Positions 52,719-60,905 of a stretch of 64,000 bases of DNA are shown piece by piece. Source of the DNA: UBA7434 sp042090785 (lineage in GTDB: Bacteria; Pseudomonadota; Gammaproteobacteria; Pseudomonadales; UBA7434); contig JBELIP010000008.1 in the NCBI GenBank assembly GCA_042090785.1, forward strand, positions 21,805 through 85,804, in the 5' to 3' direction. The position numbers and the translations under genes are program-made. The stretch's first letter is position 1, and each line of letters starts with the position of its first letter. The notes below the pieces were generated by a model, which ran no database searches, was not told where the DNA came from, and saw nothing but the letters and a program-made list of their open reading frames with translations.

Positions 52719-53855
52719 CTAACTATAACGCTTTATTAGATTTAAATCCATCGGCATCAGTTCAGGAAAAACCGTATTCAATTGACGACTATTTAATTGC
52801 CAATGCTGTTTTAAAATAGCACTTATCCATTGGCGATTATCTGAAGTAGGTGCGAGGTCACGACCTTGATAAAGCTTGTTTTTATCAAGACCAGGCCACT
52901 GACCATACACATGACCGCCACGAATAGCTCCACCCGCTAAAAACATTGCGCTTGCCGTACCATGGTCTGTGCCACCTGTGCCGTTTTCAGCAACGGTACG
53001 CCCAAACTCGGTGGCTACAATCACTACTGTATTTTGCCATTGGTCACCAAGGCCTTTACGTAAACTAGCAAGCCCCTGGTCGAGCTCGGAAAATTTTCGG
53101 CTTAAACGACCCACCTGCCGCTGGTGTGTATCCCAACCGTCTAGCTCTAACATGCTACAGTCTGGACCATTCGATGCACGCATCAATTTACCGCAAGATA
53201 AGGCCAAATTAGCAAACTGATGGTGACGTTTAGGCGCCGCCATATCACCTAACTTTTCTTGCGTATCTAACCCCATTTTCAAACTATTCAGCAATTGATC
53301 ATCATTGGCATAAAGACTTTGTAAACGGTCGTAAAGGTCTTCGGTAGAATCGACAAATTTATCGGGATACCATGTTTGAGAGGCATGCTTACCGCGTAAA
53401 CTAATTGGCACACTATGCGCAACAGCCAGCGACTGCCCCTGATACATATCAACGGCGCGATTAAGCCAACCACTCTCGGTATCCGCCTGGCTATAACCTG
53501 ACTCTAAAACGTCCTGCGCACGAAAATGAGAACGAGTATTTGCACCCGAACTAGTAGCCACCACAGCAATTAATTCTTGCTGCTGATAAAGCTGTGAAAA
53601 AGTAGACAGTGATGGATGCAAAGCAAAGCCTCTTTCTAACGGATGCACACTGTCTTTTACTGCATTAACAAAATTTTTTCGATACCTTAGCAATGCGGGG
53701 TCAGCCATTGGTAATACAGCGTGCAAAGAATCCATAGCGCCACGCAGCATTATCCATACCAGCTTGGGGCGCTGAGTCGTCGATGCCAATACCGAGGGGG
53801 TATGCCAACAAACTAAACTGCTGCCCAGTGCACTTATAAATTGTCTTCGCTTCAT
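52719..53855 (-). CDS. DUF1501 protein with Tat signal
   Basis: The 378-residue protein begins MKRRQFISALGSSLVCWH, a twin-arginine-type signal, so it is probably exported folded. The DUF1501 (sulfatase-like fold) signature parts are LVWIMLRGAMDSLHAVLP, RSHFRAQDVLESG, VVIATEFGRTVAENGTGGTDHGTASAMFLAGG split over two conserved blocks, and GQWPGLD. The biochemical role of DUF1501 proteins is unknown. It lies 47 bases after a DUF1800 gene; the two families are very often adjacent and are thought to act together at the cell surface. No substrate is evident. Confidence 0.9.
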   Translation of the reverse strand: MKRRQFISALGSSLVCWHTPSVLASTTQRPKLVWIMLRGAMDSLHAVLPMADPALLRYRKNFVNAVKDSVHPLERGFALHPSLSTFSQLYQQQELIAVVATSSGANTRSHFRAQDVLESGYSQADTESGWLNRAVDMYQGQSLAVAHSVPISLRGKHASQTWYPDKFVDSTEDLYDRLQSLYANDDQLLNSLKMGLDTQEKLGDMAAPKRHHQFANLALSCGKLMRASNGPDCSMLELDGWDTHQRQVGRLSRKFSELDQGLASLRKGLGDQWQNTVVIVATEFGRTVAENGTGGTDHGTASAMFLAGGAIRGGHVYGQWPGLDKNKLYQGRDLAPTSDNRQWISAILKQHWQLNSRQLNTVFPELMPMDLNLIKRYS

Positions 53856-53902
53856 CAGATATCCTCTAACGATATTAATATGTATTAGTTGAAGCCTTTC
53901 AC

Positions 53903-55360
53903 TTACCGTCGCTGAAACTCTGGACTCAAAAATAACAAGGTACGCGCCTGCCGAGCAGTTTCTGCTCTTTTAATCGCAAGCAGCGTTGGCTCAGAAACAT
54001 GATCGGCAAGTAATTGCTGGCTTAGCGCGAGCACTGTTCCATTCAATTTTGGCGTCACAATATTTAATCGGTTAACCCAATCAATACGCTTCATTAACGC
54101 ATCCGATCCTGTCCAAGCTTCGGCATTAGCCGAGTAACCTGCTGGCGAACCCGCATTAAAGGGAGCCTGCCCCATCTCATTCAAGTGATAGATAATGCCA
54201 TTAAAGAAGTTTTTCGGCTTATTCGGCTGTGCCTCAATAGCCCGTAGCACAGACACAACAAATTCACGTGGTGTCTTGAATTTTTGTTGCTCAAGCTGCC
54301 AACTATCATCATGCTGAACCAATGCAGTAATAACCGCATGTAAGTCGCCATTGGTTTTTTGCCAAGTATCGGACATGGCATCAACCAACTCGACGCTTGG
54401 CTTGTCACTAATCAAATATTGCGCCAACTTGTAAGATACAAAGCGAGCTGTCGATGGGTGCCTGGCAAGATCTTTTAGTATCCTCTCGCCCTGCTGAGTC
54501 GATCTTCTTTCTTTATAATTTTTTCCTAACAGCCTTCTTGTTCCCGGCTCATGCATGTTTTCACGATAAACAAAACCCTTTTGCTTTACATCCTTGGGAT
54601 GGCTCACACTCCAACCACTAATCGCTTTCGCTAAAGTTTGAATATCACCAATACGATAACCACCATCAATACCTAAGGTGTGTAACTCTAAAATTTCACG
54701 GGCTAAATTTTCGTTTAAACCGCGCCCTTTATTATTGCGCCGCGCTTTAGAACGACGCCCCACTGTCGAGTTAGGACCCGTTGATTGTGCGTTATCTAAA
54801 TAGAGCAACATGGCAGGATGTTTAACAACCGCAATCAGCATATGCTCAAAACGGCCAAAAAGATGTGGCGCAATAGCCTCGCGCTCTAACAGCGGAGCCA
54901 AAACATTTAACTGGACTGTGCTACTCGACACACTAAAGTGATTAGAAAAAAAATCCAGCAAACGAATATTAAAAGGTTGGGAAGTTTCTACCGACTGCCA
55001 CAGACTATCAACGAGTAATTGCTTTTGTGTCTGACGCATCTGCTTAGCATAATTTGTCATACCGCCCGTTTTTGCAGTGCCAGATTTAATGCCAGACATT
55101 GCACTTGCAGCCATGTCATTCTGCATTTTATTGCGCATAACACGAGTAGCGCGATGAGCCGAGAATTGTTTGAAAGCAAGCTCTGTATTAACTAACTGGT
55201 TATTAATAAGCGGCGTATTAAATTGCGGACTAACCATTTGCTTAAGCAACCAGCTCTTAGGGTTAATAGCTGCTTGCTCAAGCTCATTAGGCCGTGCACC
55301 TAAACCAAAACGGTTCACCGCTATAACTGCCTGTTGAAATTGATTAACTTGCAACGTCAT
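53903..55360 (-). CDS. DUF1800 protein
   Basis: The 485-residue protein belongs to DUF1800: AVNRFGLGARPNELEQA at the N terminus, then DFFSNHFSVS, NENLAREILELHTLGID, GYRIGDIQTLAKAISGW, and the C-terminal GQAPFNAGSPAGYS and WTGSDALMKRIDW. No signal peptide is visible, unlike its DUF1501 partner, so it may travel with that Tat substrate or use a missed upstream start. The function of the family is not established. It is in an apparent run with the sugar porter upstream and DUF1501 downstream. Confidence 0.9.
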   Translation of the reverse strand: MTLQVNQFQQAVIAVNRFGLGARPNELEQAAINPKSWLLKQMVSPQFNTPLINNQLVNTELAFKQFSAHRATRVMRNKMQNDMAASAMSGIKSGTAKTGGMTNYAKQMRQTQKQLLVDSLWQSVETSQPFNIRLLDFFSNHFSVSSSTVQLNVLAPLLEREAIAPHLFGRFEHMLIAVVKHPAMLLYLDNAQSTGPNSTVGRRSKARRNNKGRGLNENLAREILELHTLGIDGGYRIGDIQTLAKAISGWSVSHPKDVKQKGFVYRENMHEPGTRRLLGKNYKERRSTQQGERILKDLARHPSTARFVSYKLAQYLISDKPSVELVDAMSDTWQKTNGDLHAVITALVQHDDSWQLEQQKFKTPREFVVSVLRAIEAQPNKPKNFFNGIIYHLNEMGQAPFNAGSPAGYSANAEAWTGSDALMKRIDWVNRLNIVTPKLNGTVLALSQQLLADHVSEPTLLAIKRAETARQARTLLFLSPEFQRR

Positions 55361-55405
55361 ATATTCAATCGCTCTTAGATAATCAGATATTTAACAATCA
55401 AAAAA

Positions 55406-56812
55406 TTAGCCTTGCATGGCTTCTAACTCTATACCCTTGGTTTCGCGCACATAAACAAAAATGAAGATTGCCGATATAGCCGCACTTAATGCATAGAATC
55501 CGTAAGCGCCCGCTAAACCGATGCTCGCCAACATAATGGGAAAAGTCATGGTAATAGCAAAGTTTGTCGACCATTGAAACAGGCCACTTACCGCTAGCCC
55601 AGAGCCACGAATTTGGTTAGGGAACATCTCGCCCAACATCACCCACATCACTGGGCCCCATGACATATTAAAGATAAATACGTAAGCGTTAGCCGCAATG
55701 AGTGCCAATGGCCCCCACTCGCCTGCATTTAAATCACCGTTAGGTGCAACTTCCGCATTCAAAAATGCAACCACCATTAGTCCTAACGCAATTGCCATGC
55801 CGACAGAGCCCCATTGCAGCAAGGGCTTTCGGCCAATCTTATCAACCAGTAAAACAGTGACAACACAGGCACAAATACTTACAGCACCGCTAATAATATT
55901 AATTAACAACGCATCTGATTCAGAAAAACCGACTGCCTGCCAAAGCACAGCACCGTAGTAAAAGACAACATTAATACCCACTAACTGCTGAAACACAGCA
56001 AGACCAATGCCTATCCAAACAATTTTTCTAACCCGCCCAGAAGACTTCTCAATAAGATCAGATAATTTAGGTGCATGATTTTCGATGGCCATTGAAGCTT
56101 TTATCTCTTCTGCCTTATTAGCACCTGCTGCTGCACCATATAGTTTTGTTAGCACCGCAAGACCAGCTTCATGCTTACCCGAGGCAATTAAAAAACGAGG
56201 ACTTTCTGGAATAAAAAATAATGCAATTAAAAACAACGATGCAGGCAACAGTTCTATCCAAAACATCCAACGCCAAGCATCAAATCCCAGCCATAATTCA
56301 GCGGTAGAAAGTCCTGCTAAGTCAGCTAACAGATAGTTACTAACAAACGCCATAAATAAACCGCTAATAATAGCGATTTGCTGAATAGTCGTTAACCGCC
56401 CTCGATAACGTGCTGGCGCCACCTCACTGATATAAGCCGGCGACATAACGGATGCGGCTCCAACGGCTAAGCCACCAATAATTCGATAAACAACAAACTC
56501 AAGCGAACTCGTCGCAATACCCGAACCCCAAGCACTAACAATAAAAAATAGCGCCGAGCAAATGAGTAAGTTTCTACGACCAAAACGATCGGCTAAACGG
56601 CCGGCAAAAAAAGCACCCGCTGCACAACCGAGCAACATACTCGCAACATTAAAACCGGTTGCCACACTGTCCGACTCAAATGCAGACTTCAGACCATCAA
56701 TCGTGCCATTAATAACACCGCTATCAAAACCGAATAAAAAACCGCCAATAGTGGCAACAATACTAATTAGAATAATGAAGAAGGTGTTATCTTCGCTCGC
56801 TGTTGTCGTCAA
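55406..56812 (-). CDS. Sugar porter, MFS superfamily (XylE/GalP-like)
   Basis: The 468-residue protein has 12 predicted membrane helices and sugar-porter signatures: GGFLFGFDSGVINGTI in helix 1, GRLADRFGRRNLL after helix 2, PAYISEVAPARYRGRL, the central PESPRFL, LVGINVVFYYGAVLW in helix 7, and a C-terminal RETKG. It is expected to import a monosaccharide with protons or sodium across the inner membrane; the neighbouring xylanase suggests xylose or a related sugar. The TTG start at 56812 has GAGG eight bases upstream. The gap to the xylanase gene is 138 bases. Confidence 0.93.
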   Translation of the reverse strand: MTTTASEDNTFFIILISIVATIGGFLFGFDSGVINGTIDGLKSAFESDSVATGFNVASMLLGCAAGAFFAGRLADRFGRRNLLICSALFFIVSAWGSGIATSSLEFVVYRIIGGLAVGAASVMSPAYISEVAPARYRGRLTTIQQIAIISGLFMAFVSNYLLADLAGLSTAELWLGFDAWRWMFWIELLPASLFLIALFFIPESPRFLIASGKHEAGLAVLTKLYGAAAGANKAEEIKASMAIENHAPKLSDLIEKSSGRVRKIVWIGIGLAVFQQLVGINVVFYYGAVLWQAVGFSESDALLINIISGAVSICACVVTVLLVDKIGRKPLLQWGSVGMAIALGLMVVAFLNAEVAPNGDLNAGEWGPLALIAANAYVFIFNMSWGPVMWVMLGEMFPNQIRGSGLAVSGLFQWSTNFAITMTFPIMLASIGLAGAYGFYALSAAISAIFIFVYVRETKGIELEAMQG

Positions 56813-56950
56813 GGTGTGTTCCTCTTAATTGTTATTAGGTAAAAGTTAAGCGCAAAATTATAAAGTAAAATAGCCTTTTTGTATAAACTGAACAAGCGGT
56901 ATTCATAAACCAGCAAACTTACAATAAGTTTTTATTTAATTATTAAACAA

Positions 56951-59281
56951 TCACTTTTTTCGTTGACCGCTTACCACACCTAAACCTAATATCGACAAGC
57001 CCATGAGCCATAAACCTAAATGACCTAGCATGGGTATTTCAACAGCATCGTCGCAAACATTTCCTATACCGTTATTATCACTATCCGATTGATCGCCATT
57101 AGCAATCGCAGGACAATTGTCTACCGAATTATCAACCGCATCACCATCGGCATCACCCGTTTCTAGGTAACAAACAAAAGTGCTACTGCCGTAGGGAGGG
57201 TTTAGAATACAAACAGTGCCACCGCTTGCTGCTACTCTCGAATCATCATAGGGATAATCATCACAAGCATCACCTGCACTATCACTATCGATATTAGCTT
57301 GATCGACATTAGCAATATTAGGACAGTTATCAACATTGTTATTTATGCTATCGCCATCATCGTCAACCACCTGAATTTGTAAAACCAGCGTGTCACTGAC
57401 AAAGCTAACTGGCGCTGAACCTTGGGTGACGATTGAAAAATCATCGATATAATATTCCTTGCCTGAATTTGGGCTTGACGGGCCCTTAATGTAAACAAAA
57501 ATATCTGTACCCGCCGTGTTATCCACGTTAGAGTGCGTGTAATTACCGCTTAACTGAACCCAATCTTGATTGGATGCCGTCACTGCGGTAGAAACGTTAG
57601 TGTACACCGGCGATCCGCCAATAATACTTTTAATAACGATTTGCGAAGTACCCGAAACATTTTCACCTAATTTAACCCAAACAGAAAAGGTGTAGCTCTG
57701 CCCTACCGTTAGCAAATCATCTAAAACCAATCGAGGACTGGAATAATTAAATGAACGGTCACTTATAAATAAACTGCTACTGCCTGACTTTGCTTCGGCA
57801 CTCGACAGATTCACCGTCGAGCCAAAAGCAAACCAATCATTGAATCCGTCTTCAAAACTAGTGGCAGAAACGGCATCAAGCGTAGCAGGAATCACTTGAT
57901 AGTCATTAAACTCGGTACTTACACCAGCAGCCGTTACGGTAAAATCATAAAGTCCATTAAATACGCCATCTTGCGCAGCCCACTCTGCGTTACTGTCAAG
58001 CGTTTGCCCGATCAATTGCGTCATCCACTGCCCTTTAACTAAATCAAACCAAGGGGCTGCTTCTGCCTTAACATTCCAACTCTCATCATATAAAGGTGCA
58101 TTACCGCGCCAATGACCTGGATCCCAAAATCCCCACATAATAAAACCATCAATATTTGGATTTTCAAAGGACACTTCTAAAAAATCTTGAAACATCTGCT
58201 GCTGCTGTGCTGGCGTTAGCTGATATTCATCGTCACGCGAATCAAATTCTGTTATTTCAATACTTAAACCTGTTTCGGCAAGTATATTGATGCGGCGATT
58301 AATATCCGCCTTAGAAATATCTGTGCGTGAGATATGCGCTTGCACACCAATTTGATCGATAGGTGCGCCCGCTGCTAGTAATGCATTAACAAAATCACGG
58401 TATTCAATAACCGCATTATCATTCGGCGCATTAACAATGCCGAATTCATTAATCGAAAAAGTGCTATTAGGTCGGATTGCTCTTGCTCGAATAAAAAAAT
58501 CGGCTAACGTAGCAACTTCGTTAGGATAAATACCCGCGCCAGTAAAAACGGTTGCAAAGTAATCGTTGTGGATAGGCTCATTCAATATTTTCCACTCAGA
58601 AATCGTTGGCCCAACGCCCGTATCACTAAAGCGACGAAGAATACCCGCTTCACTAAGACGATCGTTAATTAAAGTCGAATGAAAAATACTGGGGTCTGGC
58701 GACGCCTCAGGACGAAACTCATCAGGTGTCGGCCATCGGTCACGCGGCCAGACCACGGATGCCCCCGTAACCCCCAGACCATTGGACTGCACTAAAGAAA
58801 TAACAGTATCGGGAACACTTGGGCCGTTTGTATTGTATTGCGTCCACTGCATACCCGTGGTCGGCACCACGTGATTAAAATTATCCCAAATAGCTTGTCG
58901 GTAATTGACCGCATCGGCCCAGCTAGGAACATATCTGTCAGCTTGCGTACTTGGTAAATGGGGGCCTTGATTGACTGATACCGTTGTTAGATCTGGCAAT
59001 AGACCTCTCTTCTGCGTAACCGACATCGCATTAAATTCAGCCTCAGTAATTGCAACAAGACGATCGCGAATTTGTGTGCCAAATTTATAAGCATGCTCTT
59101 TCATCTGTATATCAACAACAGCATCTGGCACAGGATCACCATTAGTATCGATAACGCGAATACTTAGCGCGGTCTTACGATGCGATAAATCCTGTGCGAA
59201 TAACGCAACACTTAACGACGCCGTTGTAAAAAAAATAACAACACGTAAACCGTATAAAAAACGCTGACCTTTATTTATCAT
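56951..59281 (-). CDS. Secreted GH10 xylanase-like protein with CBM, TSP3 repeats and C-terminal sorting tail
   Basis: The 776-residue protein has a signal peptide (about 1-30). A GH10 domain at about 100-420 follows, with acid/base Glu near 235 (WKILNEPIH) and nucleophile Glu near 345 (IEITEFDSRD). A CBM4/9-like jelly-roll lies at about 485-635 (SFEDGFNDWFAFGS, SYTFSVWVKLGENV). Two calcium-type thrombospondin-3 segments (DDDGDSINNNVDNCP, DADGDAVDNSVDNCP) precede a tail EIPMLGHLGL-hydrophobic-GQRKK like a PEP/IPTL-CTERM sorting signal. It should cut beta-1,4-xylan outside the cell while anchored at the surface. AAGG lies seven bases before the ATG. It follows the esterase gene by 17 bases, forming an operon. 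Confidence 0.9.
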   Translation of the reverse strand: MINKGQRFLYGLRVVIFFTTASLSVALFAQDLSHRKTALSIRVIDTNGDPVPDAVVDIQMKEHAYKFGTQIRDRLVAITEAEFNAMSVTQKRGLLPDLTTVSVNQGPHLPSTQADRYVPSWADAVNYRQAIWDNFNHVVPTTGMQWTQYNTNGPSVPDTVISLVQSNGLGVTGASVVWPRDRWPTPDEFRPEASPDPSIFHSTLINDRLSEAGILRRFSDTGVGPTISEWKILNEPIHNDYFATVFTGAGIYPNEVATLADFFIRARAIRPNSTFSINEFGIVNAPNDNAVIEYRDFVNALLAAGAPIDQIGVQAHISRTDISKADINRRINILAETGLSIEITEFDSRDDEYQLTPAQQQQMFQDFLEVSFENPNIDGFIMWGFWDPGHWRGNAPLYDESWNVKAEAAPWFDLVKGQWMTQLIGQTLDSNAEWAAQDGVFNGLYDFTVTAAGVSTEFNDYQVIPATLDAVSATSFEDGFNDWFAFGSTVNLSSAEAKSGSSSLFISDRSFNYSSPRLVLDDLLTVGQSYTFSVWVKLGENVSGTSQIVIKSIIGGSPVYTNVSTAVTASNQDWVQLSGNYTHSNVDNTAGTDIFVYIKGPSSPNSGKEYYIDDFSIVTQGSAPVSFVSDTLVLQIQVVDDDGDSINNNVDNCPNIANVDQANIDSDSAGDACDDYPYDDSRVAASGGTVCILNPPYGSSTFVCYLETGDADGDAVDNSVDNCPAIANGDQSDSDNNGIGNVCDDAVEIPMLGHLGLWLMGLSILGLGVVSGQRKK

Positions 59282-59298
59282 AGAAAAACCTTTTAAAA

Positions 59299-60822
59299 TT
59301 ATTTCCGTCTAATTTGTTGCATACCAACACTCAACATGACTAAAGCCAATGCGGGCAATCCTAAACTGCCTAAAACAGGAACACGCTCAGCATCATCTGT
59401 TTGCGAGGCTGCCGCTTCTTCGGCTTTAAAAAATGTCCATATCGTTTCGTAAAGGTCGTAACCGCCACCCAAATTCATTGAATGACCAGCCCCCTCTACC
59501 GTATGGTAACGCACTTGCCGATTTTCATCGCAATTAGCAAACGTATAAGCCTGCACTGTCAAATTACCCCATTGCTGCGTCTCCGAACTAGCCGTTGGCG
59601 AGCAATTAATATTGTCGGCCCAATTTTCAGCACTGGCCTGTGCTGACAAAAAAGTCGCGCCAATAAAGCCAACGTAACCGCCTTCTATGGGAATCACAGT
59701 ATCAGCATCGCCGTTAACTTGAAAAACTGACACTGGCGCAGGGGCATCAATAGCGCCAAGAAAATCCAATTGCTGACTAACAATAGGGCCAATACCATTA
59801 AGTAAATTGGTTTCTTTGGCCAACTTATTCGACATACCTGCGCCGTTAGATCGACCAATAGCAAACACCTTACTTTGGTCAAAAAGAGAATCGCCGTTAA
59901 AGCTATTCAACATTAATTGAAAAAACTCAATATCATCGGCGTCAGATTCACCGCTAACATTCCAACGATTGTTATAACCCGAAGGAAACACGGCTATAAA
60001 TTCATCACGATCAATTAAGTTTTCAAGTGATGGATTCAGCATATTCAAACCTTGCCCACCAGCACCATGAAAAAAGAATACTATCGGATAACTACTCTGG
60101 TTAAGTGCTTGAGGGTATCTAACCCAAAACTCACGCTGCACTGCCTGCCCTGCTACCAATTGATTCACGGTGCGCGCTTGTAGCGTTGTAACAGGAGGCG
60201 TCGTTGAACCTAAGTCAACACTTAAACCAATAATACGATAATCAGAACTACTCACAGTACCATTAGCGTTTTTATTACCTGGCGTCAATGAGAAGCTAGT
60301 CGCTAATTCGCTAGCCCAGCTAGCAGCAATTGCATTGCTAGAATCAATTAGAATCGCTGATGCATTATCAGTGCCTCGCGCACCGCCATTTAATTCATAA
60401 CCTGTACTGTTGATGGTTAATACTGCCGTTTCGTTAGCAAATAAATGCGCACTAAAAGCGGTTTTAAAACCTATATTACTAAACTCAACCGCGCCTGAAC
60501 TGTCGGATAATGAAAAATGCAATGTTTCATCGTCGGTTATTAACCATGTCGAACTATTATCAGATTTAACACCAAGACCCATACCTATCTGCTTAGCGAC
60601 TAAAGCATTAGCACTACTCGATACACTTGAAGCACTCACCGTTAAGGTGTAATCGCCAGAAGTAAATGTTAATGACGTTTGCCCATATACACTCGCAGTA
60701 GGCTCAAACTCAAAATTCAGTGTTTGTGCATCAGCCTGTACAGTCATCAGTGCAGAAGCCAATAAAAAAATCAATGCCACCAAAAACATTAAAAAACTTT
60801 TTATATCGATAAACGTTTTCAT
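59299..60822 (-). CDS. Secreted CE1/LpqC-like esterase with N-terminal repeat module and sorting tail
   Basis: From ATG 60822 the protein is 507 residues, with a signal peptide (about 1-32), an N-terminal beta-rich module (about 35-200) that matches module 3 of the neighbouring 863-residue protein, and an esterase domain (about 215-475). The esterase has YPIVFFFHGAGG, nucleophile Ser in FAIGRSNGAGMSN, and the His in VEGAGHSMNLGG. The tail VPVLGSLGLPALALVML-QQIRRK is a sorting-type anchor. By family it is a feruloyl or acetyl-xylan esterase or a polyester depolymerase relative; beside the GH10 enzyme, a xylan side-chain esterase is the best inference. A GTG three codons earlier is possible. 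Confidence 0.83.
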   Translation of the reverse strand: MKTFIDIKSFLMFLVALIFLLASALMTVQADAQTLNFEFEPTASVYGQTSLTFTSGDYTLTVSASSVSSSANALVAKQIGMGLGVKSDNSSTWLITDDETLHFSLSDSSGAVEFSNIGFKTAFSAHLFANETAVLTINSTGYELNGGARGTDNASAILIDSSNAIAASWASELATSFSLTPGNKNANGTVSSSDYRIIGLSVDLGSTTPPVTTLQARTVNQLVAGQAVQREFWVRYPQALNQSSYPIVFFFHGAGGQGLNMLNPSLENLIDRDEFIAVFPSGYNNRWNVSGESDADDIEFFQLMLNSFNGDSLFDQSKVFAIGRSNGAGMSNKLAKETNLLNGIGPIVSQQLDFLGAIDAPAPVSVFQVNGDADTVIPIEGGYVGFIGATFLSAQASAENWADNINCSPTASSETQQWGNLTVQAYTFANCDENRQVRYHTVEGAGHSMNLGGGYDLYETIWTFFKAEEAAASQTDDAERVPVLGSLGLPALALVMLSVGMQQIRRK

Positions 60823-60858
60823 TATGCTCACGGGCTTGCTATTAGCTATTATTTAAAT

Positions 60859-60890
60859 AAAAAAGCCGCAGCACAGGCCGCGGCTTTTTT
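60859..60890 (-). terminator. Terminator downstream of the 863-residue protein gene
   Basis: GCCGC and GCGGC arms, extended by A6 and T6 on either side (60859-60869 with 60880-60890), enclose a 10-base loop. It lies 15 bases past the stop of the upstream gene and separates it from the esterase gene. Confidence 0.9.
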
Positions 60891-60905
60891 ATACGCGAAG
60901 TAAAA

